This document shows positions 34,265-48,200 of a DNA stretch of 64,000 bases, in pieces. Within the stretch, counting starts at the first letter, position 1. Every line of letters begins with the position of its first letter. The position numbers and the translations under genes are program-made. Under the pieces are notes generated by a model. The model did not search any database. It worked only from the letters and a program-made list of their open reading frames with translations, and had not been told where the DNA came from. The DNA comes from Torreya grandis (lineage: Eukaryota > Streptophyta > Pinopsida > Cupressales > Taxaceae), in assembly GCA_037957365.1 (NCBI GenBank), contig JARHVA010000006.1, positions 13,536,001 through 13,600,000 of the forward strand, in the 5' to 3' direction.

Positions 34265-37200
34265 TCTAGCATATGACATGGACTTGTTTATTACCATTCT
34301 TAGGTCACCTATAGAAGGGATAAATTAATTCACATGAAGTTATCATACATATCACCCATTACCCTTTAGACTATATATAAATTAAGGGATTTAGAGCTTA
34401 CTTGACACCCTATGATCAAGAAACACTATTTATCAACTAAAAAATACTCGTGCACAATGTTTGAAGGGCTTCTATTCATTAAGTTGATCTCACTTTAGGT
34501 CTATTTTTAGTCTTTGTCAAAAGCAAAGCATCAGGCCCTATTATTATCTTAATGTGCCTAGTTGATGTTTTCATCATGACTTGTACTATCCAACATTGCA
34601 ATAAAATTAGTCATTCCTTTTACATTAAGCAGAATTACAACCATAACCATACCAATCATAACCATAATCATAACATTGAAAACCAATAATATCCAACACA
34701 TTTTATACATGTTTACATCGAACTATGCAATACTTTATTTAGGGTACGAGGAGTCACAAGACACATAAAAATTTATCATAATATCCACACTTCACCTACG
34801 GCCCATATATACATTATTTTCCTACCTAAGCATTAGACCAATTATTTAGTGACTCAGGATTTGTGTTCAACCATCATTCTACTTAATTAATCCCTGAACT
34901 AACATCTATACCATTCCCTATCTCAATGATAACTAAAGGGTGTACTCTATTCTCTTCTCCACATTCATCCCCATAAGGCGAGAGTCATGCTTTGATCTAG
35001 GTATTTCACCCTACTCAATCATTATAGCCATTACATCACCTCACTCTAGTTGTTCTACTCGTATAGGTACTACTTGTTATTACCTCAGTATGTATCCCCT
35101 TAGATAGAAAGGGTTCCCTCTAAGGGCAGGTTGAACATCATGTTCTCTAACCATACACCTCATGTAATGAAAGTCTCACCTTATTCACTACTAAGGAGGT
35201 AAGAGTTCAGAGTCGAGCTTGGGTCATGGGTGCCTTTCCTCTTATTGTTGATCAAACAATACTTCTATTATCACCATTATATGTTGTAGTATCTGGTATA
35301 TTCACATAGTCACCATATTGATTATTTTAGGTTGTAAAGGTTGTTAATTATCTCCACCATTATTTCCATTGTTCACCATCATCAACCTTGTGTAGTTCTC
35401 TACACTCTCTATAACCTAAAAAACCAAATAACTCAATAATAAACATTCATCTTTATCACAATTATTTAAATAGAATACCTAACCATTCTTCCTCGCCAAC
35501 ATGTTTCTCTATCCCATCAATGAGGAGGGTCATATGATGTCATTTATTCTATTAAAAAATACTCCCACTTGAGATGGTCATGTCTACTTACCTTTTCATG
35601 TGGACACGTCACCCTTGATCTAATTAGTCACCTCGATAGATCCATTATGCACCATAGTGATATCTTTTTATTGAACTTATCATTTGATTCACATCTAATG
35701 CCTTTGATTTTTTTACATCTTACAATCCTTGTGGACCTGACCATCATCACCCTTACCTCAGTTTACATAAATTATCTTCTATCCATGTTCCACTATAATG
35801 GTAATGCCTCTAAAACTACCACTATTATTGGTAATGGTAACTTCTAAATCTATGTCATTGTAGTAACTCTTCCATTTAAGGCAGGCCACCATGTGTTCAT
35901 AATGATACATTCACCTTCCCATCCCCTCTACCCTCCTATTAATACTAGCCCATTACCACAGGGTCTGAATGTTTGACCCCAACCATTAGCAGTGCCTATT
36001 CAAACATGGTAGTATTTTCTTTTGTGCCAGCTAAAAGTTCATACATATCAAGGAAATAACCACCTTCTCTAGCTCTATATCGAAGATCCTAGGCTACACA
36101 TCTTCTTATTGGTTAGGCCCAACCTAGAAGACCCCACATCCATGATTTTAAGCAACTAGGGCACAAGATGCAGACATGGCCACCATTTATCTAAACTACC
36201 CATGTAACCCTTGGGTCAAGTAAGGCCCTTCCTCTATTTCTCACCATGCTGCCACCTTTCTTATTTATGTAATCCACTTAATCATCAAATAAATTATTTT
36301 TATGTCATCACTTCATTACTTCCCTTAAAACTTGGTTTGTCATGATGATGACCTTTTTCCAACATGACTATGCAACTCTTGATAGGATACCCACTCCCTA
36401 CAACTTGGCTCGTAGTGATTGATGTCAGCATTGTAATTATATGCTCACATAATTTAAGAAGGTGTAACCTCCTTACAAATGCAACTCTTTTTTGGATTAG
36501 CTCCATTGAAGATCATTTGTGGTTCTTATCATTGTGTTCCCTTATAATTTATCCTACTCTTCCCATTCATGTCTTCTCCTCCTAATGCATGTGGGATCAT
36601 TATGGTAACTATTTACTAATGTACACCAGTCACTGTCATTGACACCTTCACCAAAACCCAAAAATATTATTTTAAAAAACCTTATCCCTCAGCCTAAACC
36701 AACCCATATGGTCCATAAAATTGGGGCAACCAATTTGAACACCATTCAACCAACCCTTGTTGACCTACACTACCCTGATGTCCACAGACTATGTAGATGT
36801 TGCTTCACTTCTATGAGAAGCTTGGCCACTAATAACTAATTTCCATCCCCTTTTTCTTCTCACTCATTTCTATCACTAACCACACCCTCTTTCTTAGGGC
36901 ATCCTACATCAAGGAATCTTTGAATTCTTTCTTAAGCATCCTTATATTTTAACACCATCTACTACTTCCTCTTAATTTTTTCCTCCATTTTTGGGAGAAC
37001 TACATTGGCCTAAGGTCTTTTTGGACTATGTAGGTAGTGCTCAATTACTAAGGTCAACTCAACCATGCCCTTTATTTATTTTCTCTTCTCACCTAATATT
37101 TTTTCCTCCACTTCTCTACCTATTTCCTCACCACCTACCTCCCTCCATCTTGTCAATCTCTTTTAACCACTTTTCTAGCTTGTCAATCTCTTTTGACATA

Positions 37201-38488
37201 AGGGTTGACAACCTTCCTCATTGAACCCTCTTATCTCTCAGAAAGCCACCACCTACTCTACTTCATTTACCCCACCACCACCTTTCCTTGCATATTCTTC
37301 ATAGATCACTTCCCCACCCACCTTTTGCATTTTATACCTCTCTTTCACCTTATTACCAACCTTACCGTTTATCCCCTTCAACTTCTTTCTCTATCCTCAT
37401 CATCTCCCCTCACCCTTGGATAATTGTCATACCCTCTTTATCACTCTCTTTTCCTCACCCCTTCCATATCATACTATTCATCTTGCAATATTTCTATTTC
37501 TTCTATTTCTATACTTTTTATTTATGTATACCACCACTCTATTCCATTCTACCAATCTTCCCACCATACCCATTTTACATTCTTCTTGTTTGCTTTTTTT
37601 CCATCCTTTCATCATTTTTATCTTCCTTTTTTTCCTCCAAAACTAACTTATAACTAGGCCTTTATCTTTTGATAAGCCTTCCATAATAGTCCTTTTCTTC
37701 TTATCTCATCTTTCCTTTTGCCTTTTGCATTCCCCTTTTCCTCTTTCCATCTTGGTACTCACTTATCTTTTGCATCCAAGTGAGTATCCTTGCTTTGTAT
37801 CCCTACTTTAATTCTTCCTTTTTATTCTTATCATCCTTGATTTTCATTGCTTATTTTCATCTCATCTCATTTCCTTTCATTGTGTTCCCCTATTTATTCA
37901 CCACCTCATCACCACTTCAGCTTATCAATCTCTTCTAACAAGCTGATTGATGCCTACCTTATCTCTTCACTTTCTTGTCCACCCATCCTTTGCTTCCCCT
38001 CTTTGTTATTAACCCCTTTACCATTTTATATCCCATTATCATCTCCAAAACCACCATCTACTTTTCTTTGTTGTTATCTCCTTGCCTATATTCATCCTAG
38101 ATACTTATGACCAATATTGACCCTGCCTAGATGGCTTGATAGGCCAACCCGATCAACTATGACTAATGCTATGGAATGATTCTCCCTGTCATGTATCCTC
38201 TTAGGATAGAACTTAATTTTTTACCAAGAATGGTACATTTAGTCTTTGCACAATATTTCTTATCACACTTAGTCACCTTTCACCCATTGACATTCCACAT
38301 GCCCAGTGACCTTGTGGCACCACCTAGTGCCTCCCCACCAACTTGTTATCAAACCTACACCTGATTTAGCCTTTCCTCATCAAATCTTAGTTTGAGGGGG
38401 AACACCTCCTCCCATGTTTAGGGCACCTTAAATTTCAACCAAGTGATTTATTTTTATTATGCTGCTTGTTAATTCAAAGCCACATAAC
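34265..38488 (+). other. A1 long 3' noncoding region
   Basis: About 4 kb without recognisable coding. Landmarks: a CTACAT...ATGTAG stem-loop at 37000-37033 shared with A3; a direct repeat of GCTTGTCAATCTCTTTT near 37150-37190; and a strongly pyrimidine-rich plus strand from about 37060 to 38110, whose short open frames (up to 121 residues, S/P/F/H-rich) are composition artefacts. It ends at the polypurine tract. Confidence 0.65.
37000..37033 (+). ncRNA. CTACAT/ATGTAG stem-loop, A1 copy
   Basis: CTACAT pairs with ATGTAG, and an inner GTC pairs with GAC. In A3 the inner stem is GCCCTT/AAGGGC. The outer stem is identical in all copies. Confidence 0.45.
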
Positions 38489-38502
38489 AAAAAGAGGCAA
38501 AA
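38489..38502 (+). other. Polypurine tract of A1
   Basis: AAAAAGAGGCAAAA directly before the 3' LTR, matching AAAAAGGGGCAAA in A3. Confidence 0.75.
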
Positions 38503-40368
38503 TATAGACACTAGAAAAATGCACACTTATAGTTTTCAATGACTATATACCTCAAAACCTCCTAAAGACCCCATAAATGTTATTAAAACTTAACCAACCC
38601 TTCTGAACCTAACCAAATCACTATTCCCCTAGTCACATAATATTATTCAAAATCACTATTTAGAAGTACTATTCAAAAATACTATTCACTATCACTATTC
38701 ATTATGGGACCCACTATCACTATTCATGATGACATGGTAAGTGACATGGCATATGACATAACAAGTGACACAGAATATGATATGGTAAGTGACATGAATT
38801 AGAAGTGATGTGGCTTAATGTGAGACATCATATCCCACTTGGGACCCTTTATCAAAGTGCTTGATAACCTTATTTAAGCATCACAAGGCCTCCCCCTTGA
38901 AATATGATGAAGTTACCCTTAAGGGGCCATCATTAAACATATATTTTGACTTCACACATTAAAGGGGACATTAAAATGAGATACTTACCTCCTCAAAGAC
39001 AAAGGACACTTATTTTTAGACTTTTTAACCTAAATGGAGGCTTACTAACCCAAATGAGAGACTTTCCAACCCACATGGGAATCCCCACCAACTCACCTTG
39101 AATCATCCATAAACCACATGGAAAATGGTTCCACATTTGGTGTGCCACATCTTTAAGTGCTGGAATGAAGACAAATAAAGTTGGTAAAAATTCACCGGTC
39201 TCATTCAAGCCCATGTGCATGATTTCTATTCAAACTTGGATTCATGTGCAATGTAGGAGACTCACCAACCCACATAGGAATCCTCACACACCTCACCTTG
39301 AATAAATAATTCACCACATGGACATTGGTTCCACACTTATACTATTCTCTCTTTTGGCATGATTCTTCACAAAAATGCTATAAATACCCCCCCTCTCCTT
39401 CACCCAAGGTTAAGCTGGAAGTTAGTATTTTTTTATTAAAATTTGTGTTGCAGGTTTGGAGGTATCATCAAGGATGTCATAATATTTAAGATAAGGATTT
39501 AAAGCAATAAAAATATACCAAAATTTCTTCAAGTCTTCATCAACTATCAACAAGCCAATCTTCATCAACAAACATCTCTAAGCATTGAGTTAATCTTGTT
39601 GTTTAGTTATCTTAATTTCTTCATTCCTTTCCCTTTGGCCCTCTTATTTTACTTGATTAATTCATCACCATATTTTCATCATTTTACCCTCTTATACATA
39701 TCAATTTTCTATCTTGATCATCCTTTACCCCTTTGCCTTCTTGGCCTCATTCGGACCCTTTATCCCTTTGCCTTCTTGGCCTCATTGTGACTAGTTGCCC
39801 CTTTGCCTTCTTGGACATCTTTTTCAAAATTTATCCCTCTTTTTTTTATTTAAAATATTTTTATTCACCATTCCAACCATTTCCCAAACCCAAATAAATC
39901 ATTATTTGTACTTATCAAATTAATCCAAACCAAAAAACCACAACTTTGTTTTAGCCAATTTTTAGCATTAGCACTATTTAAACTAGTTTCTTTATTTTAG
40001 CCATCTAAGAAAAGCATTTAGTTTTATTAATTAATTTTATATTATTAGTTTCAATTTTATATCATTTTATGCAAATATTTATATTTTAATTCACCAACTT
40101 AAGTGTTTGAAGAAGGTGAATTGACAACCTCCTAGAAAGCTTTCACTTCTAGGATCTAGCTCATGCTAGGCAATCCACCCATCTATTTGTCTAAAAAACA
40201 AGTTTATTTTAGTGTTTTATTATTTTTAGGTCATCCTCCCGAGCTAAAGAGGATCTCTCCATAATCACTTGGATCTAATGCATGCACTTTAATAGGTATT
40301 CTTCCACACCCTTCATCCCAAGTTTCTTCTTTTCACACTTAGGAAAAAGCAAATATTAGATAAAAATA
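38503..40368 (+). repeat. A1 3' LTR
   Basis: Aligns with 10414-12201. The first dinucleotide TG is TA here. A TATA box lies at 39378-39387. It carries an extra block of CACTATTCA-like units (38633-38730) absent from the 5' LTR, which explains most of its greater length (1,866 against 1,788 bp). Confidence 0.92.
38633..38730. repeat. CACTATTCA array in A1 3' LTR
   Basis: At least six near-copies of ACTATTCA or CACTATTCA within 100 bases; the 5' LTR passes from CTAGTCACA straight to the GACATGGTAAGTGACATGG repeats. Confidence 0.75.
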
Positions 40369-40373
40369 CCATG
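40369..40373. repeat. Target-site duplication of A1, right
   Basis: CCATG, identical to 10409-10413. Confidence 0.93.
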
Positions 40374-40700
40374 ATTGCCAGTGATAAGAATTTTATTATG
40401 TTTCTTTGATTTTCCTTGACATATACCCTCTTAGGCTAGCTTAATGGGTCACTTTTATGAAATCAAAACTAAAATACAAGAAGGTTGATTAGGTGTGAAG
40501 AGATCTAGGTGACAATGACCATATGAGTCCATCTTGAGAAGGTGTGGAAAGTACAATGAGAACCATGCCACGGGTAGAGATGTGATACCCATTATTTGAG
40601 ACAAGGATAATCAATTTTAATTAGTTTCCCCTAAAATAGGGAGATGGAATATGGGTGGATAACAAGGGATAAGATTAAGTTAACCAAAAGGTAAAAATGA
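40374..40700 (-). other. A2 sequence downstream of integrase
   Basis: About 330 bases after the integrase tail with no gene seen. It leads into the A1 insertion site. Confidence 0.55.
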
Positions 40701-41990
40701 TCTTTCTCAACAACAAAATGGATGTAGATGCAAAGCATTGAGGGGCTCAAGTTCTAGGTGGCCTTTGAGAGAAGACAACTGGTAAGCTCTTGATCCATAC
40801 TTATGGTTTATGATATAAGGCCCAAGCCAATTAAAATCAAACTTGCCCTACTTGGTTTTCTTCATATTAGGGACATGTTGATTTTCCTTTAGGATGAGAT
40901 CTTTAATATTGAATTCTCACACTTTAAGGTGTTTTTTATAGGCATGCTTGACACACTCTTGATAGATATGGAGGTGGGTAAGGGCTGATAAGTGACACTC
41001 ATCGAGTAGCTCAAGCTAGGCTAAATGGTGTTGATGATAATTGTCCTTTGAAATAATCTTCTATAAAGATATGCAAAGAGAGGGGATTTAGAATTCAAGA
41101 AACAAGATAGCCTCTACTCTAAGCATAAGAGAAAAGGGTGTAGCACCCATAGGGGTTATAATACTAGTATGATACACCCACAAGGTGAAGGGGATGTGAA
41201 AATTCCAATATTGACCAGATATACTAACCATTTTAGTTAGCATATTCTTAAGAGTTTTGTTAGAGGATTTTACCTGTCTATTTTCTTAAGGGTGATAGGG
41301 TGAGAATAAGCTTAACTTATTTCCAAATGCATCACATAGACCCTAGACTTATTTGTTCTTAAGGGATTTACCATTTTTAGTGACAATCTTATGAGGAACA
41401 TTGAAGTAGCAGATAATATGATGGTGAAATATTTAGTCATGGTAATGATAGAATGGTATCATTACAAGGAATGAGGATTAATTTCACTAATAAGATCAAG
41501 ACCCCATTATGAAAAGGGCCAAAAATTAGTAGAAATTTAGAGGGTATGGCTATGTACATGATGCAAATTAATGTGCTATTGACACTTGACATATTTTTTC
41601 ACATAATCACAATAGTCTTGGTTAAGGGTAGGCTCGTAATATCCAAGATGAAGGATACATTTAGTTACAATGAGGCCACCAAAATGACTATCATGGAGTC
41701 CCATCATGCATTTCCTTGATAGCGTGAGAGGATTCTTGACTGCATAGGGAACAAAAGAGGAGGCCATCAAAGCCACACTTATAGAGGATTCCCTGCATAA
41801 TGGTATAGCAATAGGTACTCTAGATAAATGATCTTTGAGAATTCTTTGAAAGGCCAGAAGGAACTATGCCAAGGTTAAATTATTCAAAGGTTTACTAATA
41901 CCAAAGGTCAGGTTGGGTCTCCTTGACATTTAAAATGGTGGGAGAATCTAGTTTGACATAGGAAGGTTGGGTAATCCTATGGATAACAAT
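40701..41990 (-). pseudogene. A2 integrase, broken
   Basis: Reading leftward: a zinc-binding module at about 41776-41576 (LHDSHFGG ... CDYVKKYVKCQ); the core start WGLDLISEINPHS near 41510; a degraded centre; and the C-terminal GPY/F domain GKFDFNWLGPYIINHKYG with SSLKGHLELEPLNALHL near 40850-40725. The tail matches those in A1 and A3 closely, which identifies what those elements kept. Numerous stops and frame changes; the catalytic glutamate could not be placed with confidence. Confidence 0.8.
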
Positions 41991-42039
41991 AGACAACTTA
42001 GAATCTAGGGGTGCATATGGGATCTAAGAGGCAAGGGAA

Positions 42040-42410
42040 GCCATGGTGTTAGTGAACTTATTGGTAGATCATGGGGTTGACTGGATGTGGTAGTGTTTAA
42101 ATGATGCTAAGAGTTCATCGATTAGTTACTTGTACTATTGTAGAACATCATTATTACACTCATAAGATCCATTGATTTGATTGATCATAATCTAAAAGTC
42201 ATCAAATATTTTGATCATTTTGACTCCTAGGGCTAAGGTAGTTTGAAGGCTTATCACAAGGGCTTCATACTCAACCATGTTGTTAGTAAATTTAAAATCA
42301 AGCTTGAAGGACAAAGGTAGAGGTTCACTATCAAAGGGAATAAGGATGATACTAGCTCCCCCACCATGTTAACACTTGGATCCATCAAAGAACATGGTGA
42401 TTTGATAGGT
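42040..42410 (-). pseudogene. A2 additional RNase H (normal Tat position)
   Basis: MFFDGSK (first D), FTNNMVEYEALVISLQTT (E), KIFDDF (D) and N-x-F-T-N-T-M-A-S-L-A, where the last acidic residue is lost, mark the extra RNase H. It lies after RT/RNase H and before integrase, the order described for plant Tat elements. Compare element C, where it precedes RT. Confidence 0.75.
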
Positions 42411-42419
42411 GAAATTTAT

Positions 42420-43760
42420 TTGAGAGAGGGTTGTGATGGAATCATCTAGGAACTCAAGAGGATGAGGTTGGTTTTTTTCTAAAGGTGCTTTAGCCAATTG
42501 TTCGACAATGACTTTCCATTTAATTAATTTTTTCTAAAGGAAATCAAGATCAAAATCTAATAAGAGCATGATCCACTTGGACATATGCTAGTTTTGATAT
42601 GGCTTGGAGTGCATGTACTTGATTGGATCAGTGTTAGTTATGATGTAGATTATATGGTTAAGAAGGTAATGATGAAGATTGGTGGCCAAAAAGATTAAGG
42701 CTAAGTAAAGTTTCTTGATATGGGTGTACCAAGTTTTATACTCTACAAGCATGTAGATAATGTAGTATATGGATTGCTCTCTATGTTGTTCATCTCAGTG
42801 AGTTAGCATTACCCCTAAGAAATGCTTAGTGGTATAAATATATAGGTAAAAAGTTTGGTCATCCTTGGGAGGGGTAAGGATAGGTGGAGACAAAAGGCAC
42901 TCTTTGATTGAATCAAAGGTCTTTTTGTAGTTGACATTCCACTTAAAAGACACATCCTTATTCATAAAGTGGTGGAAGGGTTAACATCGATCCAAAAGCT
43001 AGGAGATAAAATGATGAATGGATTATAGCATCCCCTACAAGCTATGGAGTTGCTTAAGGTTGGTTGGGGGAAGCATGTCTAGGATTTATTTGATTTTGAT
43101 GGGATAAAATTTCATTCTATGAAGAGAGATAATAAAACCAAGAAGCTTTCCTAAAAAGACCCAAAAAATGTACTTCTTGGGGTTAAGGCAGACATGGTAA
43201 TGGATAAGGCATTCAAAGATGATCTTAAGAATAACCAAGTGATCTTTTCAGAGTTTGAATCTTTCGAGAAGGTTATCCACATAGTCCTTGATAATCTTAT
43301 GGATAAGGTCATGGAAGATATAAGTCATGGCATGTTGGTAGGTTGCACCAACATTATTTAACTTGAAAGGCATGAATCTATAGTAAAAGGTTCTCTAAGG
43401 GGTGGTAAAGGTAATCTTGTGCTGATCTTCAGGTGCAATTAAGATTTGATTATAACCTGAGAACCCATCCATGAGAGATAACATCTCATGGCCAGATATA
43501 AGATCAATAAAATGGTCAATACTAGGTAGAGAAAATTCATCTTTAGGGTAGGTGAGGTTGAGGTCACAAAAGTCCACATAAATGCATAGTCCCTTTATGG
43601 CTTTGGTGATAGGTACGACATTCAAGACCCATTGGGGGTAATCAATGGGTTGAATAAAGTTGATAGATATAAGACATTGAAGTTCTTCTTTGATGAGAAG
43701 GGCTGTGTAGGGATGCATACATCAAAGTTTTTATTTGATAGGTTTGGCATCATGGTGAGT
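42420..43760 (-). pseudogene. A2 reverse transcriptase and RNase H
   Basis: A 107-residue open run (43718-43395) covers the RT fingers and palm: L-I-K-E-E-L, YPQWVLNVVPI, YVDFCDLNLTYPKDEF, HEMLSLMDGFSGYNQI, EDQHKITFTTP. It continues broken through MPFKLNNVGATYQHAM to the active site, seen as D-Y-V-D-N-L (second catalytic D changed to N), then L-N-P-K-K-Y and a decayed RNase H. It copies element RNA to DNA in the particle. The active-site change and stops make it dead. Confidence 0.87.
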
Positions 43761-43769
43761 AACTATGTT

Positions 43770-45290
43770 ATGGGCAGTAATGGTGGGGTTAATTCTAGGC
43801 ATTTTCATTATAAGACCAAATAAAGGCTATGCTAAAATCTTAGATGAAAGAGGGGAACTCCCAAAGTTCCTTGGCTATCAGTGATTGGATAATTTTGACA
43901 ATGTAGGGGTTATCTAGAGTACCCAAGTTGATATACATGATGGATTCATTCAACATGGTCAAAAACTTGGGAGGAAATGATTTGTGGATTGAAAATTTTG
44001 AGGCACCAAGATAGGTGAGAATAAAATCATCATCTTGGCACTAAATAATGTTAATGGTAGGAGAGTCTTCTCCTATCATTTTAGGGTGGGTCAAAGGGAT
44101 GGTTATAGTCACCCCCTCATGATAAGTTAGGGGTTTAAGGATGATCATGTTGATGACAAAAAGTTAGGTGGGATGATGTCACCATCCTCACATGCAAGTA
44201 GAGGTAAGGTTGGTGAAGAAGGGATATCTTCCTTGATAATGGTAATGGTAGGTTGCTTGGATTTCTTATTATTAGGTAAGATTAAACCAATTTCATACTT
44301 CTTATGTGGCTTCTTAGTTTCAATAGTGACCATTTCATGTGGCCCATGTTCATATCGCCTAAGACTGAAGCCTTTCCAAGCACACCAAAAAGGTATGTCT
44401 TGGTGAAGTTTAGTTTATCTAGGTAAGATAAACTGATAGTGAATGGTCAAGGTGGGATAGAGGTGGTAGAAGAACTGAGGGATTTGTCAAGTCTCCACAA
44501 ATAAAATGGGTCTGATGGTGGGGATTTCTAAATGGAACACCAATCCTAACATTGGGTTCATATCTTGGATGGTTGGTAAGTTGCCCATACTCGTGAGGAG
44601 TAGGGAAAGTGTCATGTGATAAAAGGTGATAATCCCCTAGTGAAAAGTGATGGAACATGGATTCCAAATGATCTATGGTAGGGATTTGGTGTAAAGGTAT
44701 AGAGGAACTAGTTGATGCCTCATTAGTGGAAGGAGGTATGATATCCACTTTGGTGGTTGAAGGTTAGATTTCAATTGTTGAGGGTATACTAGATGGGGGT
44801 ATGAGGACATCATTAGGGTGATAGGTCATGTTTCATGTTGAGAAAAGACTTAATTTAGGATGACCTAACCTTCATGCTCAAACTTAATTCAATGGTGGAG
44901 GGTAAAGGGAATGCAACCCATGGAGTAAATCCAAGGTCACCCCAACAAGGTGTTGTATTAGAATTCACCTTCCATAACATATAAATTTTTGGGGAGTGTG
45001 TGAGGTCTTACATGGATATGAAGGACTATAGTTCCCAAGGTAGTGGCCATGGTATCATTGAAGGAGTGAAGGATGATCAAGGATTTAGACATGACATTAT
45101 CTGAAAATTTCAATTGGGTTTAGGTGTGAGAGGAGATGGTGTTAATGCTATCTCCCCCATCAATCATGACCCATTTGATATGGGTTTGGCTGATATAGGT
45201 AGTGATAAAGAGAGGGGGATCTAGGTCCTTAAAATGGATGGAGAGTATTTATAAATCCTTAAAAGTAACAAGGTTGGAAATTTTAAGGGC
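43770..45290 (-). pseudogene. A2 protease and pre-RT linker
   Basis: Near 45200-45140 the minus strand reads HIKWVMIDGGDSINTIS, the D-G-G/D-S-G-type aspartic protease site (third position D where S is usual). Downstream the frame passes through linker coding (44748-44419 with HHFSLGDYHLL; 44333-44145). These are family-specific linkers without a recognised domain. In A1 and A3 the coding jump starts just before this protease. Confidence 0.7.
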
Positions 45291-48200
45291 ATTGATAAAG
45301 GTAGCTAGAGGTTGGGGGTCCTCGAGGTGAACCTAAATAGATTGCAAAGCATTTATTAGTGCTTAGTGGTGATGGGGAGAGGTAGAGATTAACTCAGACA
45401 AGCTCATCTTTACTAGGGTTTGATAAAGTTGTTTGAGGATAACTATCCTAATGGATTCTAAGGGGTTAGATTGGGAGGCACCTAAGATAGACACCTTGGG
45501 TTTGGTCAAAGATGGAGAAAGTTGGGTGTAGGTTGGTTGGGAGTTTAAAGAGGGGTATGTACAAGAAATGGACACTTTTGCCTTCCCCTTATCCTTCTAC
45601 TATGCTTTTATGACCATGTTGATAGTATGAATAAAAGGAGAGGTTGAGTTGGAGGATTGGTCAGATTCATCTTCACTCTAAGGTGAGAATGGAAGAATAG
45701 GTGAGTATTAGGTAGGTATGGTTTATGGTTAGATTGGTATGGGCATCATAGGAGTTTCATCTATTAATAGATCATCTTCATTGAAAATTTAGTAGATGAT
45801 GGTTTGGAGAGCTTTATAGTTTTCTATATCTTGGTTGGGTGTCCTATGATAAGAACACACATGGTGGTCATTGTAATAAACAAGTTTAGAAGTAAGAGGG
45901 TCAAAAGGTCTGATGGGGGGTAAGTCTAAATAATAATTCTATAATAACCTATAGAATATGATCGAGTAGGACTTAGTTAAAGGTGGTAAAGGCTTAGAAA
46001 TGTTTTCTTTGATGGTTAAGGGAGGAGGTTGCTTGGAAATAGGTTTAGTGGTTAGTGTTTTGGGTAGGATAGTATGCTTGGTTGATGGCTTTGGTTTAGT
46101 AAAGGAGGTTGGTGAGCTATGGGTGGAAGATTTCAATGTAGGTAGCTTAGGTATTGTTGGCATAGTGAAAAGAGGTGCATTAGAGAGAAATTGTGAAGGT
46201 GTGACCAAAAGAGGTGGTGGGCTTTTGGTAGAAAGGTTGGGTTTCTTTCTCAAGGTAGAGGTATGAGGCCAAAAAATGGAGGGCAAGGTTGAGGGAGGTA
46301 AAATTTGGGTCTTCTAGCCTTTATGTGCTTTCACCTCTTTAGTTTTTTTGGTCTAGAATTTGGTTGGTGGGATTGAGGGGTTTAGGTCCACTTTTAAAGA
46401 TAGATGACTAAGGCTTATCAAAGGGAGGATACTAAGGTTTTTGGTAGGTTTTGTTAGATGATAGGAGAGGATTTGGATACTTATGTCTTAGTTAGCTTAA
46501 GTAATTGAGGATTGGTTGGTTGGGTGGAAGTTTTAGTTGGCTGGTTAGGGGTTTTGGTTATTTGGGTAGATATGGTAAGAGGTTGGTTAATAGGAGTGGT
46601 GGGTTGGTGTGACCAAAAAAGGATGAGAGGTTTTGGTCAGGTGATGTAAGGGAGACCTAATTACATTTAGAAGGTGGTTCTATCCATGTTGAGGTTGGAG
46701 AGAAATTCTAATGTCCACACTAGCCTAGAGAAGGGTTAGTAGGTTGGTTTGATTCCTTGAACAATAGACTGAAAAGATAAACCCTTAAGTGGAGACATAG
46801 GGGTAATAACCTCATCCTCTTCCTCAATTAGGGGATGCAAGGTTGAGATAAGTGGTTCCTCTATGGGAGGAGTAGATATGGGGGTTTATTTCTTAGGAAT
46901 AACTTTCAAAAGGGGAGTGGTTTTCTCAGTAGTTAAAGGTGAAGATAGGGTGGTGATGGTTGGTTTTTATGATATATAAATTAAAAGGGTGGTTAAGGAC
47001 TCCACCACCTCAATAAGTGGAGGAGGAGAAGATGGTGCTTCCTTGATTTGGGTTTTTAAAGGAGGAGAAGGTAATAACACCACCTCAACAAGTAGAGAGG
47101 GTGAGGAATAAATAGGTTGGTCAACAAGCTCTTTAGCAACAAGTGTGTAATTAATCATGTTAACCATATGAGTATCATAGGAGCACTTGATGTTGTTTCT
47201 CTCATTCTTGGTAGGAGCATGGTTCAGGAAAGGTTTCCTGCATATATCAAGGGCTTGGTTTGATGGTGTATTGGGGTTGTCCATTGTAAGCTCCCCCTTA
47301 TCAATAAAGGATTGGACAAGGTTATTGAAGGTGTTTCACCTATTGACATAATGCCCTATCACTTTGTGGAAGGCACATATATCATTCTTGTTTTACCAAC
47401 TAGGTGTAGGGTGAGAAGAGTCAAATCACTGGGTGGCTTGATAGGAGGAAGTTGAATGGTGTTTACTTTCAATAACTTCTCCAAGATGGAATCATAGGAT
47501 TCTCTAAGTGGAGTGAATTGATTTTAGTTGTTCTAGGTTTGGCTCTTTAGGTTTTTATTTGAGAAACTAGAGGAATTAGATTGGTTAATAGAAGGTGGAG
47601 GAGTAGTTTTTAGGACAACCGCATTTACGGTTCCCTTGTTTTTGGTGTTGGTATTGAACTGATTTCTTGACTTGGAGGAAGAAGCCTCATTGGTTTTATA
47701 GGCTGAGTTTTTTATTGAAATTTAGCTTCCCTTCATCAATGGCTCAGTTTTCTAACTTATGCACCATGGTAAAAGCTTCATCAAAGGTTCATAATATTTG
47801 CACACATAGTGTAGAGGAAATATGCTTGGCACATGCTTGAGCAAAGAGCTCTATGAATTTAGGTTAAGGTAAGGAAAAGGAAATTTAGTTAATAAGGATC
47901 TTTTAATGATCCATAAAATAAGAAATAGATTCATCTTCAAACTACCAGATAGAATAGAGGTCGGTGATATAAACTTTCTTAGAGATATTGATAAAAATAT
48001 GGTCGAAGAAGGTTTGAGCTAGGTGGGTGAAAGAGAAAAGGGAGTGATTAGGTATGGAACTATACCAATCCAATGCTAGACTAGATAGAGACATGGGGAA
48101 GGTGTGGAGAAGAAGGGAATAATAATAGGTGATGAGATAAAAATCATGCCTAAATGCCCTAAGGTGTTATTAGGGATCCTCCTTAATTTGAAATTTAGAG

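Noticed and set aside
37288..37653. 121-residue S/P/F/H-rich open frame as a host gene
   Set aside because: It lies in a pyrimidine-rich stretch where all three plus frames are open; no domain and no start context.
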